In this document: positions 15,780-27,245 of the stretch, piece by piece | Layout of the letters: every line of letters starts with the position of its first letter | How positions within the stretch are numbered: the first letter of the stretch is position 1 | Assembly: GCA_027311065.1 (NCBI GenBank) | Contig: DAICZP010000018.1 | Location: 1-44,489, forward strand | Length of the DNA stretch: 44,489 nt | Source: Thiomonas sp. | GTDB taxonomy: Bacteria; Pseudomonadota; Gammaproteobacteria; Burkholderiales; Burkholderiaceae_C | Reading direction: 5' to 3' | Position numbers and translations under genes: made by a program | Notes under the pieces: model-generated | The model's database searches: none | What the model was told of the DNA's origin: nothing | Seen by the model: only the letters and a program-made list of their open reading frames with translations

Positions 15780-15854
15780 GGGTGGTTAGCTCAGCGGTAG
15801 AGCACTGCCTTCACACGGCAGGGGCCACAGGTTCGATCCCTGTACCACCCACCA
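15780..15854 (+). tRNA. tRNA-Val (anticodon CAC)
   Basis: A full cloverleaf folds. The acceptor stem GGGTGGT pairs with ACCACCC, there is a D-arm with AGCTCAGCGGTAGAGC, the anticodon stem CTGCC/GGCAG carries loop TTCACAC, and the T-arm is ACAGG-TTCGATC-CCTGT. The anticodon CAC is at 15812-15814 and reads GUG. The CCA end is encoded (15852-15854). Its place after dnaQ is common in betaproteobacteria. No integrated element is seen at its 3' end. Confidence 0.98.
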
Positions 15855-15882
15855 GACAGGCGTGCACGCAGGTGCGCCGAAG

Positions 15883-15922
15883 GCCGCAAGCCCCAGAGAA
15901 ATCATGGACTTGCGGCTTTTTT
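15883..15922 (+). terminator. Rho-independent terminator after tRNA-Val
   Basis: GCCGCAAG (15883-15890) and CTTGCGGC (15909-15916) form an 8-bp perfect stem with an 18-base loop, followed by six T residues. It ends the tRNA transcript about 30 bases after the mature 3' end. The following 183 bases to pbpG are AT-rich and probably hold its promoter; TTGATC (16041-16046) with TTTGAT (16065-16070), 18 bases apart, is the best candidate and is weak. Confidence 0.9.
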
Positions 15923-16105
15923 CATGCGCGATTGGGTGTGGAAAGCCGCGTCCGTGGGTCTGGGCCCCGATCGGCGCAGCGCGAGTCAAACCGCGATATA
16001 CAAAAATTTCGCATATTTCTTAAAAGTGCTTCACAAATTTTTGATCTTGCATGGATTTTTCCTGTTTGATACGCTTCGAAGCCAGGGCCGATAATTAAAC
16101 AAATC

Positions 16106-17389
16106 ATGCGCGACCGTTCAGGAATCACAACGTCATGCAGAGTGCTGGCATGGGCCGCGCTGACTGCAGCCCTGCTGGCTTGGTCAGCGGGAGAAGGGCG
16201 CGCCGCCGAAGCCATCGGTCACAAGACCGTGCACAAGCACGAGGCCGTGCACAAGCCCAGGCACAAGGTACTCCACCACCGCGGGCGGCACGTGACGCAC
16301 CCCCTGCGTCACCATGTCGTGTTCCATGGGCACCGCAGCCACGCGGCAGTCCTGCATCGCCATGTCCATCGGGTGGCGCACGCTGTTCTCGCCCATCACA
16401 CCGTGGCCAGGGGTGAGTCCATGCAGTTGCACGCGACCGATCGGCTGGATCCGCGGTCGGTGGCGCTGGTGGAGCAGGATCGTGCGCGTCTGATGCATGC
16501 GAAAGCGGTTGGATCGGTGGTGCCGGCGCCTGCGCAGGGGCGCATACCGGCGGTGCGCGACGTCTCGCTGGCGCCCGGGGTGGGTGACCCTGTGCCCCTG
16601 CGCTCGGGTTCGGCGCTGGTGATCGACGCGCGGACCAACCAGGTCCTGCTCAGCAAGAATGCAAATGAGGTGCGGCCGATCGCGTCGCTCACCAAGCTGA
16701 TGACGGCGGCGGTGACGCTGGATGCGCATCTCCCCATGGATACCCCGATCGAGATCACCGATGCGGATATCGACACGCTCAAGTGGAGCAGTTCGCGGCT
16801 GCGGCCTGGGGTCATTCTGCCGCGCGAGGAGTTGCTCCGACTGGCGCTGATGTCATCCGAGAATCGCGCCGCGCATGCGCTCGCGCGAACCTATCCCGGC
16901 GGCATCACCGCATTCATCGCGGCGATGAACCGCAAGGCGCGATCGCTGGGCATGGATCACACCCACTACGAGGACCCTACCGGCCTGACGCCGCATAACG
17001 AATCCACGGCACACGATCTTGCCCTGCTGGTCAAGGATGTCCGCGGCTACCCCTTGATTCGCCAGTTTTCGACCGATCCCAAGGGCACGGTCCTTGCCGG
17101 GCGGCAGGAGCTTCAGTATCGCAACACCGATCATCTGATTTTCAATCGTGGCTGGGACATCCTGCTGCAGAAGACGGGCTATATCAATGAGGCGGGGCAT
17201 TGCCTGGTGCTCAATACGGTGGTGCAGGGGCGCAACGTGATCGTCGTTCTCCTCGACGCCTGGGGCAAGTATTCGCATTTTGGTGACGCCGAGCGGATCC
17301 GCAACTGGATGCAGACGTCGGGTCGGACGCTGTTATCCCGCGTCGATGCCTTGCCCGATGCGCCCAGCGGCACCGCGGTTCGCGAGTGA
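16106..17389 (+). CDS. pbpG: D-alanyl-D-alanine endopeptidase (PBP7/PbpG type) with His-rich linker
   Basis: PBP7 is a periplasmic serine enzyme that cuts DD-cross-links in peptidoglycan. The 427-residue protein has a signal peptide (hydrophobic VLAWAALTAALLAW, cleavage near residue 34), then a linker, then the S11 transpeptidase-like domain. Catalytic motifs are SLTK (194-197), SEN (251-253) and KTG (356-358). WSSSRLRPG, TYPGGITAFIAAMN and LQYRNTDHLIFN are typical of PbpG rather than DacA. Residues 37-100 hold 20 His with many Lys/Arg, an unusual insert between signal peptide and enzyme. It stands alone, with the opposite-strand iclR downstream. Confidence 0.93.
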   Translation: MRDRSGITTSCRVLAWAALTAALLAWSAGEGRAAEAIGHKTVHKHEAVHKPRHKVLHHRGRHVTHPLRHHVVFHGHRSHAAVLHRHVHRVAHAVLAHHTVARGESMQLHATDRLDPRSVALVEQDRARLMHAKAVGSVVPAPAQGRIPAVRDVSLAPGVGDPVPLRSGSALVIDARTNQVLLSKNANEVRPIASLTKLMTAAVTLDAHLPMDTPIEITDADIDTLKWSSSRLRPGVILPREELLRLALMSSENRAAHALARTYPGGITAFIAAMNRKARSLGMDHTHYEDPTGLTPHNESTAHDLALLVKDVRGYPLIRQFSTDPKGTVLAGRQELQYRNTDHLIFNRGWDILLQKTGYINEAGHCLVLNTVVQGRNVIVVLLDAWGKYSHFGDAERIRNWMQTSGRTLLSRVDALPDAPSGTAVRE

Positions 17390-17457
17390 GCGCAGGGACG
17401 CACGGCACTGCGCGTTCCGGAGGGATGGGGGTTTCGCGTCGGCCGTGCGACGTGGCG

Positions 17458-18267
17458 TTACGAGCGTCGCGCCACGCTGGCTGCTGGCTTGGGACGGTAA
17501 CCGAGAGCGGCGGAAATCGTCGCGGCAGTGTCCACCACCTTCCCGAGCCAATCTTCGTGCAGACGGTCTGCCGGCGCAGATAGCGACAGGCCGGCAACGA
17601 GGCGCCCGCTGTCGTCGTAAATACCGGCTGCCATGCAACGCACCCCAAGCTCCAACTCCTCGTTGTCGCGTGCGTAGCCAAGTTGGCGGACGCGCACCAG
17701 TTCACTCTCGAGCTGCGACACATTCGTGATGCTGTTGCGTGTGTGCCCAACCAGTCCGGTGCGCAAGGCATAGGCCTTGACCCGCTGCGGATCTTCGCTG
17801 GCGAGAAAAAGCTTGCCCACCGAGGTCAGATGCAGGGGGGCGTGTCCACCCACCGTGCGCACCACCTGCATGCCCGAGCGCTCGCTGTAAGCGCGCTCGA
17901 CATAGACGATTTCGTCACCCTGTCGGAGGCTGAGATTGACGGGTTGATGGGTGATGCGGTGCAGCTCGCGCATCGGGACGAGCGCGGCGTCGCGGACGTT
18001 GAGCCGGGCTTTGACCAGATTGCCGAGTTCCAGCAGTCGCATGCCGAGTTGATAGACGCCGGGCTCGCAGCGATCGATGAGGTGGCCGATGGCCAGATCG
18101 TTGAGGATGCGATGCGCCGTGGACGTGTGCAAACCAGTGCGCTCGGCGATCAGTTTGAGCGGCATTGGCTCTGCGTGCGATGCCAGCGCATCGAGGACGG
18201 CGAAAATGCGCGAGACGACCTGAATGGCCGGCTGATCGCGCATGGGCATTGGTTCTGAGCGTTTCAC
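17458..18267 (-). CDS. IclR-family transcriptional regulator
   Basis: The 269-residue protein has the IclR layout: an N-terminal winged helix-turn-helix (~residues 14-75, with LIAERTGLHTSTAHRILNDL) and a C-terminal effector-binding GAF-like domain (VNLSLRQGDEIVYVERAYS, PLHLTSVGKLFLA, CMAAGIYDDSGRLVAGLSLSAP). IclR proteins usually control catabolic or acetate/aromatic pathways, but no such target lies beside it, so its regulon is unknown. The first codon is GTG 18267, with ATGs at 18249 and 18243 as alternatives; no clear ribosome binding site exists. A palindrome (18279-18305) overlaps its likely promoter and suggests autorepression. Confidence 0.9.
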   Translation of the reverse strand: MKRSEPMPMRDQPAIQVVSRIFAVLDALASHAEPMPLKLIAERTGLHTSTAHRILNDLAIGHLIDRCEPGVYQLGMRLLELGNLVKARLNVRDAALVPMRELHRITHQPVNLSLRQGDEIVYVERAYSERSGMQVVRTVGGHAPLHLTSVGKLFLASEDPQRVKAYALRTGLVGHTRNSITNVSQLESELVRVRQLGYARDNEELELGVRCMAAGIYDDSGRLVAGLSLSAPADRLHEDWLGKVVDTAATISAALGYRPKPAASVARRS

Positions 18268-18273
18268 GAGGCC

Positions 18274-18309
18274 ATTTTAGATGGCGAAACTACAAATTGC
18301 CATCTGAAA
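18274..18309 (-). promoter_or_regulatory. Palindromic operator and -10 element before iclR
   Basis: AGATGGC (18279-18285) and GCCATCT (18299-18305) are perfect 7-base inverted arms with 13 bases between; TTTT/AAAA runs lie just outside. On the minus strand TAAAAT (18279-18274) is a good -10, giving a start near the GTG codon, so the transcript might be leaderless. The arms are not followed by a T-run on the minus strand, so this fits an operator better than a terminator for pagP. Confidence 0.5.
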
Positions 18310-18325
18310 AATTGTCTCAACAACG

Positions 18326-18898
18326 CTAGAACTTGTAGCCTGCAAAGAAAAAGGCGACGTTTCCATTGTTCGGTGAACCATTGAATCTCGGCAGGAATGT
18401 TCCGTACAGCGTGAATTTTCCATAGCCGATCGATGCAGCTGGCAGCGCAATGGGAAATGGAAAGTTTCGCATGATGTCCGCGCGTGAGGTCACGGCCACG
18501 GTATAGCCGCCGCCGATGCGGAAATCACCAGCGAATGGATGCCAGTTCCATTGTTTGGCATAGCCCGCGATCGGCTCGGCGTTGTGATGCGAATCGGAAA
18601 AGACCATCGCATACACAAGCTCCTGATTGCCGCTCGCATCCTCGCGGTTGCGCGAGAAGCCGATGCCCCATCCACGGCTGTTCAGTGTTGCGCGCTTCGC
18701 GGCGGTGTAGGTGCCGGGATCATGCCATGTATAGCCGGGCACGAGCAGTTCGTTGCTGCCCTGGTCGTAGACGTTGTGCAGATGCTGCGAGACACGCGCG
18801 GCCCAGTTATTGATGCTGGAAAGGGGAGATGCCTGTGCAATCGGAGCCAACAATGCGGCGAACGCGCTCGATAGCGCGAGCTTCTGAATCGACATCAT
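18326..18898 (-). CDS. pagP: Lipid A palmitoyltransferase PagP
   Basis: PagP is an outer-membrane beta-barrel enzyme that moves palmitate from phospholipid to lipid A, increasing resistance to cationic peptides. The 190-residue protein has a signal peptide ([17 protein letters not shown]) and the family's catalytic triad: His in VPGYTWHD, Asp-Ser in [42 protein letters not shown] and the closing [14 protein letters not shown] with a C-terminal Phe complete the barrel pattern. ATG 18898 overlaps the bpt stop (ATGA), so it appears coupled to the N-degron enzymes, an unexpected partner. iclR follows after 58 bases. Confidence 0.93.
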   Translation of the reverse strand: MMSIQKLALSSAFAALLAPIAQASPLSSINNWAARVSQHLHNVYDQGSNELLVPGYTWHDPGTYTAAKRATLNSRGWGIGFSRNREDASGNQELVYAMVFSDSHHNAEPIAGYAKQWNWHPFAGDFRIGGGYTVAVTSRADIMRNFPFPIALPAASIGYGKFTLYGTFLPRFNGSPNNGNVAFFFAGYKF

Positions 18899-19665
18899 GG
18901 ATGGGTGACGTTCGTATGAGGAACGGACGATTCTATCCAGCCATCCTTAAGCAAGATTTCATGCGGTATGAACTTGGACTTGTACGCCATTTTTTCACTT
19001 TCCGCGATCCAATATCCCAGGTACAGATACGGCAGGTCGAGATCCCTGGCGTGTGCGATTTGCCACAGGACGGCATACGTGCCGTAGCTGCTTCCCGGAT
19101 CGTCGGGCTCGAAAAAGGTGTAAACGGCGGAAAGGCCGTCCGGCAGCACGTCCACGATGCTGACGATTTTGAGTGCGCCGTCCGGATGCGCGGCGTCCGG
19201 CGGGGTGCGGAACTCGATCAGACGGGTATTGACGCGACTTTCAAGCAGAAATTGTGTGTATTGGTCGATGCCGTCCTGATCCATGCCTCCTCCCGCATGC
19301 CGCCCCGCCTGGTAACGGAGGTACAGGGCATGGTGCTCGGCGAGAAACGTGGGGTTGAGCGCGCGGGTCAGCAGGTTGGCGTGGCGTGACCACGCGCGTC
19401 GCTGCGATCGGTCCGGCCGGAAGCGCGTCGTCAATACCCGCAGGGGAATACAGGCCTTGCAGTGTTCGCAATGCGGTCGATATGTGAACAGGCCACTGCG
19501 CCGAAAGCCGTCGGCGACGAGTTCGGCGTAGACCTCGGTCCTGATGAGGTGGCCGGGCGTGGCGACCTGCGATCGCGCCAGCCGCCCGGTCAGGTAGCTG
19601 CAGGGATAGCTGGCCGTCGTGTAGAACTGGAGCGCCGTGAATGGGATGGGAGCAGGGTGTGTCAA
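18895..19665 (-). CDS. bpt: Aspartate/glutamate leucyltransferase (Bpt)
   Basis: Bpt transfers leucine from Leu-tRNA to proteins with N-terminal Asp or Glu, marking them for ClpAP through ClpS. The 256-residue protein carries the ATE N-terminal Cys cluster (PCSYL; CEHCKAC), [13 protein letters not shown], and the GCN5-like C-terminal half ([41 protein letters not shown]). I set the start at TTG 19665, giving (M)[14 protein letters not shown], which matches the family start and overlaps the aat stop as TTGA; the TTG at 19680 is less likely. It is expressed with aat, which acts on the same degron pathway. Confidence 0.93.
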   Translation of the reverse strand: MTHPAPIPFTALQFYTTASYPCSYLTGRLARSQVATPGHLIRTEVYAELVADGFRRSGLFTYRPHCEHCKACIPLRVLTTRFRPDRSQRRAWSRHANLLTRALNPTFLAEHHALYLRYQAGRHAGGGMDQDGIDQYTQFLLESRVNTRLIEFRTPPDAAHPDGALKIVSIVDVLPDGLSAVYTFFEPDDPGSSYGTYAVLWQIAHARDLDLPYLYLGYWIAESEKMAYKSKFIPHEILLKDGWIESSVPHTNVTHP

Positions 19666-20408
19666 AGCCAGTGTGCGCAATCACGCTGCAACTGCGCCCA
19701 ATCATACTGCCACGCGGCAGGGGCCGGCCGCTCCAGTGCCTCCTGCAGCTGGGTCTCGAATCGCGCTCTGGGCTGCGGCGTGGCACCCATGGAGGCGAGA
19801 TGGGCCGTCTCCTGCTGGCAGTCGATCGGGCCGAGGCCGTTCGCGAGGCAGAACCCGCACAACGCCAGCAGGACGACCTTCGAGCCGTCTGCGACGCGCG
19901 TGAACATGGACTCTCCGAACACCATGCCCCCCATTGAAACGAGGTAAAGCCCGGCGATGCGTTGCCCCTCGCTCCAGAGCTCGACGCTGTGCGCCAGTCC
20001 GCGCGCATGCAGCGCGCCATAGGCGCGGAGGATGGATGGCCCGATCCAGGTGCCCCTGGTGCCGTCGCGCGGGGCTGCGCAATCCCGCATGGTGCCGGGG
20101 AAATCGGCGTCCATGCGCAGCGCGCAGCGCGTGTCGGACATCATGCGCCGGACACTTTGGCGCAGGGAGCGCGTGACGCGAAGCGAAGCCGGCTGAAGCA
20201 CCATGCGCGGGTCCGGGCTCCACCACAGCGGTGGCTCGCCAGGCTCGAACCAGGGAAAGATGCCCCGCGCGTAAGCCCGGCACAGCGAATCCGCGGTCAA
20301 CTCGCCTCCGATGGCCAGCAGGCCTGGATAGGGGGCCTCCGCCGGAAGCGCATATTCGATCGGAGGAAACGCGTCGTCGGCGCGCAAGCGGGTGAGAGTC
20401 CAGGTCAT
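19662..20408 (-). CDS. aat: Leucyl/phenylalanyl-tRNA-protein transferase
   Basis: Aat adds Leu or Phe to proteins with N-terminal Lys or Arg, the primary step of the bacterial N-degron pathway. The 248-residue protein has the family signature [29 protein letters not shown], the substrate-site segment [20 protein letters not shown], and [40 protein letters not shown]-like [19 protein letters not shown] 20408 ([12 protein letters not shown]) is chosen over TTG 20423. It heads the aat-bpt-pagP run. The 165 bases to the divergent carbonic anhydrase start hold the promoters, which I cannot place with confidence. Confidence 0.95.
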   Translation of the reverse strand: MTWTLTRLRADDAFPPIEYALPAEAPYPGLLAIGGELTADSLCRAYARGIFPWFEPGEPPLWWSPDPRMVLQPASLRVTRSLRQSVRRMMSDTRCALRMDADFPGTMRDCAAPRDGTRGTWIGPSILRAYGALHARGLAHSVELWSEGQRIAGLYLVSMGGMVFGESMFTRVADGSKVVLLALCGFCLANGLGPIDCQQETAHLASMGATPQPRARFETQLQEALERPAPAAWQYDWAQLQRDCAHWL

Positions 20409-20573
20409 GGGCGGTCCGAGCAATCGCGAAACATTGGTGCGCTGATGGCACGCCGTGAGCGGCGTTGCGTTATTCTCCCCTCGACGAGCTACTCACGCAT
20501 GGGCATGTGGTCATTGTCGCGATTGTGAAGCGCCCCGCAAACCCGTATCAAACAAGGAACTGACGAACCGATC

Positions 20574-21098
20574 ATGACCATCTTTCAACTTGGTGTGCGG
20601 CATCCCGACATCGCGCCGGATGTCTTCGTGGCCGACACCGCGCGGGTCATCGGCGACGTCAAGCTTGGCGCCGGCGCCAGCGTGTGGTTTGGCGCGGTTC
20701 TGCGGGGTGACAACGAGCCTGTTGTCGTAGGCGCGGGCAGCAACGTGCAGGAAGGTGCCGTGTTGCATACCGATGCCGGCTTCCCGCTGACGGTCGGCGC
20801 CGGTGTCACGATCGGACACCAGGCGATGCTTCATGGTTGCACGGTCGGCGACGGAAGCCTGATCGGCATTCAGGCCGTGGTACTCAACGGCGCGCGCATC
20901 GGGCGTGACTGCCTGGTGGGTGCCGGCGCCGTGGTGACCGAGGGCAAGGAATTTCCGGATGGCAGTCTCATTCTTGGCGCGCCCGCCCGCGTCGTGCGCG
21001 CGCTGAGTGCGGAGCAAATTGAAGGGCTGCGGAGCAATGCACGAACATATGTGGAGAAAGGTGCCGAATTCTTGCGCGACTTGCGGGTGATCGATTGA
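20574..21098 (+). CDS. Gamma-class carbonic anhydrase-like protein
   Basis: The 174-residue protein is a left-handed beta-helix of hexapeptide repeats ([44 protein letters not shown]-like [15 protein letters not shown]). Three histidines in VLHTD and GHQAMLHGC match the Zn/Fe ligands of the gamma-CA and YrdA/PaaY group. Members may be carbonic anhydrases, but many have no shown activity, so the reaction is uncertain. AAGGA upstream supports ATG 20574. The stop overlaps the hslO ATG by one base (TGATG), so the two are coupled. Confidence 0.9.
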   Translation: MTIFQLGVRHPDIAPDVFVADTARVIGDVKLGAGASVWFGAVLRGDNEPVVVGAGSNVQEGAVLHTDAGFPLTVGAGVTIGHQAMLHGCTVGDGSLIGIQAVVLNGARIGRDCLVGAGAVVTEGKEFPDGSLILGAPARVVRALSAEQIEGLRSNARTYVEKGAEFLRDLRVID

Positions 21099-22063
21099 TG
21101 GGCGACGACGTGGCAGGGGAGGTCGCCGTTGCTGGAGACACCCTCCTGAAATTCATGCTTGGCGAGGGCAACGTGCGCGGTGTCGTGGTGCGCCTCGAGG
21201 ACAGTTGGCGGGAAATGCAGCGGCGCCGTCATCACGATGGTGCGGTGCGGTCCCTGCTGGGCGAGATGACAGCGGCGTCGGCCTTGCTCGCGGGCAGCCT
21301 CAAGTTCGACGGCACGTTGGTGCTGCAGATCCAGGGTGATGGCCCGTTGCGCCTCGCGGTGGCGGAATGTCAGCCCGATTTCGGCCTGCGGGCCACCGCG
21401 CACGCGGAGGCGGGCGCCGAGGCAGCCCCTCATCTGGCCGCCCTCGCCAATGCACACGGGATGGGTCGCTGCGCGCTGACGCTCGATCCACGCGCGCGCA
21501 AGCCAGGTCAGACGCCATACCAGGGCATCGTCGCGCTCACGGACGACACCGGGCAGAGCCATACGGATCTCGCTGCCGTGCTCCGGCAGTATCTCGAGAA
21601 ATCCGAGCAGATTCCTTCCTGGGTGATACTGGCCGCGGACGACGATCGGGCCTGCGGTCTGCTGGTGCAGCGCATGCCCGACGCCGGCGGAGGCTCGGCT
21701 GCCGGGCGGGAAAAAGTCGATGAGGATTTCGCCCGCGCCATGTATCTGGCGGCCACCCTTGGTCGCGCCGAGTTGTTGCGCGAGGCGCCGGAAGTCTTGC
21801 TGCGCCGCCTGTTCTGGGAGGAGTCTCCCAGAGTGTTCGAGCCGCGTACCCCGCATTTCCATTGCACCTGCTCGCGAGCACGCGTTGCGGACATGCTGCG
21901 CATGCTCGGACGCGATGAAGTGGAGTCGGTGCTGAAGGAGCGTGGCCAGGTCGATGTCGCCTGCGAATTCTGCGGCGCCGGCTACGCCTTCGATCTGGTG
22001 GACGCCGCGCAGCTTTTCAAGGCCGACATCGACCAGCCGCCAAGCCCGTCACACCCGCAGTGA
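21098..22063 (+). CDS. hslO: Redox-regulated chaperone Hsp33
   Basis: Hsp33 is a holdase switched on by oxidation that unfolds its C-terminal Zn domain. The 321-residue protein has the FMLGEGNVRGVVVRL start, LLGEMTAASALLAGSLKFDGTLVLQIQGDGPL, and the redox Cys set HCTCSRAR...CEFCGAGY (CxC plus CxxC). A ~17-residue Pro/Ser tail follows. ATG 21098 is preferred over the TTG at 21095 because it sits in the TGATG overlap with the preceding gene. I see no convincing sigma-32 promoter upstream of the operon. Confidence 0.96.
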   Translation: MGDDVAGEVAVAGDTLLKFMLGEGNVRGVVVRLEDSWREMQRRRHHDGAVRSLLGEMTAASALLAGSLKFDGTLVLQIQGDGPLRLAVAECQPDFGLRATAHAEAGAEAAPHLAALANAHGMGRCALTLDPRARKPGQTPYQGIVALTDDTGQSHTDLAAVLRQYLEKSEQIPSWVILAADDDRACGLLVQRMPDAGGGSAAGREKVDEDFARAMYLAATLGRAELLREAPEVLLRRLFWEESPRVFEPRTPHFHCTCSRARVADMLRMLGRDEVESVLKERGQVDVACEFCGAGYAFDLVDAAQLFKADIDQPPSPSHPQ

Positions 22064-22072
22064 ACAGTCCCC

Positions 22073-22087
22073 CGGCCTGCCAGGCCG
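22073..22087. terminator. Hairpin between convergent hslO and ftsB
   Basis: CGGCCT-GCC-AGGCCG forms a perfect 6-bp stem with a 3-base loop, 10 bases after the hslO stop and 24 bases after the ftsB stop on the other strand. There is no T-run on either side, so it may only be a weak or Rho-assisted terminator, or an mRNA-end stabiliser. Confidence 0.3.
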
Positions 22088-22110
22088 ACCGCGTTCCGGC
22101 GGCGCAGCGG

Positions 22111-22461
22111 TCAGGGGCGCGCGTGCGCCACTGACCGCTGCAAGGGCGCTGCCGCGGATGCCACCGGCGGCAGTGGGCTGGAAGCGGGCAGGACCTGCAC
22201 GAACACCTCGTCAGGCTTGATCATGCCCATGTCCCTGCGCGCTCGATCCTGGACCGCCTGCATGCCATCACGAAGGTCTCGCGCCTCGTCGGCGAGCGAC
22301 TGATTGTGCGCGCGCGCATCCGCATTGCCCTGCTGTCGCGCCTGCAGTTGCGCGTGCATGCGACGCACTTCGCTCCAGCTGCGCGGGCCGAACCAGAGCG
22401 ACCACTGCAGCAGGCCGAGCAGCGCCAGCAGCAGGACGGTCACCCAGCGCAGGTGGCGCAT
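22111..22461 (-). CDS. ftsB: Cell division protein FtsB
   Basis: FtsB joins FtsL and FtsQ in the divisome. The 116-residue protein has one N-terminal membrane segment (VTVLLLALLGLLQWSLWFG) and a periplasmic coiled coil (~residues 30-75, SEVRRMHAQLQARQQGNADARAHNQSLADEARDL), then the family's ERARRDMGMIKPDEVFVQVL-like segment and an Ala/Pro tail. It lies 20 bases after eno on the same strand, the standard eno-ftsB order. Confidence 0.92.
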   Translation of the reverse strand: MRHLRWVTVLLLALLGLLQWSLWFGPRSWSEVRRMHAQLQARQQGNADARAHNQSLADEARDLRDGMQAVQDRARRDMGMIKPDEVFVQVLPASSPLPPVASAAAPLQRSVAHARP

Positions 22462-22481
22462 CGCCGGTCCGGGTGCTGGGT

Positions 22482-24676
<2,195 letters not shown>

Positions 24677-24695
24677 TGACTCGATGAAGTGAAGC

Positions 24696-26357
<1,662 letters not shown>

Positions 26358-26375
26358 TCAGGCCGGTAAACACGC

Positions 26376-26381
26376 ATTATA
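26376..26381 (-). promoter_or_regulatory. -10 element of the pyrG operon
   Basis: The minus strand reads TATAAT, a perfect -10 match in GC-rich surroundings, with transcription expected near 26369 and a leader of about 20 bases. The sequence 17 bases upstream (CGCGGA) is a poor -35, so an activator or alternative spacing may matter. Confidence 0.55.
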
Positions 26382-26414
26382 GAAAGGCCGCACGCGCGTC
26401 CGCGGAACCGGGTC

Positions 26415-27242
26415 TTACGTGGGCGCCATCGCATGGACGAGATCGCGAATCGCGGTCGCCGTGGCCTCGGGCTGCTCGAACGGAAACAGATGCGTTCCGC
26501 CATGGATCCACCGCAGATTCGCTCCGACCAGGCGCCGGGTGGGAGCCATGCCGGCGAGCCGCAATTCATGCGAGTCGGTTCCACCGATGAAACCGATCGG
26601 CACCTTCGGTGGATCACGGAGCATGCGGCCGAGGCCATGGGGCAGCGTCGCATAAATCCTGGCCTCGATGTCGCGATCGAACGCCAGCGCCCGTTGTCCG
26701 GCCTCCTGGCGGGTGCCGGCGCGCGCGTAGTCGACGAGCATCTCCGGATCCCACATGGCGAACGGCGCCTTGCGCTCGAAATGGTTGGTCACCGCAGCCA
26801 GATCGGGCCACAGCCGGCGCCTGCGAAGCGCCGGTGTCACCGGGGCGAGCCGGTGGATCAAGCCGCTGCGCTTCCCGGCCCACAAGACCGCGGCCCGCCA
26901 GCCGGCGACCAGCGGCGCGTCCAGCAGAATGACGCAGCGCACGAGCGCGGGTTCGCGTTGCGCGAGCATGAGACTGAGCAGACCGCCGAGCGAATGACCG
27001 ACCAGAATGACCCTGCGCTCATGGGCATGTCGACGCACGAAGGACAGCAACTCCAGGCGCAGGTGCGGCCAACCGTCGGTGACCGGGTGCGCGGGATCGT
27101 GCCCGAGACGTGACGGCGCGCCGACCACGAACGACGGTGCCAGCAACGCGAACAGCTTGCGGTAGCTGCCCGCCGGGAAGCTGTTTGCATGCGCGAACAC
27201 CAGCATCGGCCGCGGCGGGGATCCGGATATGGCGATGGACAT
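26415..27242 (-). CDS. Alpha/beta-fold hydrolase
   Basis: The 275-residue protein has the alpha/beta hydrolase layout: oxyanion strand MLVFAHANSFPAGSY, nucleophile elbow VGHSLGGLLSLMLA, acidic residue likely in IGFIGGTDSHELR, and catalytic His in IHGGTHLFPFEQPE. Substrate is unknown; HANSFPAGSY-type proteins of this sort are often annotated only as hydrolases. It begins 3 bases after the mutS stop, so it is probably in the mutS transcript, ending before the pyrG promoter. Confidence 0.85.
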   Translation of the reverse strand: MSIAISGSPPRPMLVFAHANSFPAGSYRKLFALLAPSFVVGAPSRLGHDPAHPVTDGWPHLRLELLSFVRRHAHERRVILVGHSLGGLLSLMLAQREPALVRCVILLDAPLVAGWRAAVLWAGKRSGLIHRLAPVTPALRRRRLWPDLAAVTNHFERKAPFAMWDPEMLVDYARAGTRQEAGQRALAFDRDIEARIYATLPHGLGRMLRDPPKVPIGFIGGTDSHELRLAGMAPTRRLVGANLRWIHGGTHLFPFEQPEATATAIRDLVHAMAPT

Positions 27243-27245
27243 GGC

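Noticed and set aside
15855-16105. Attachment site or integrated element at tRNA-Val
   Set aside because: No integrase, no repeat of the tRNA 3' end in the following region; a terminator and a normal gene follow.
20424-20573. Sigma-32 promoter for the carbonic anhydrase-hslO operon
   Set aside because: hslO is heat-shock induced in E. coli, but no CTTGAAA/CCCCAT pair with proper spacing is visible here.
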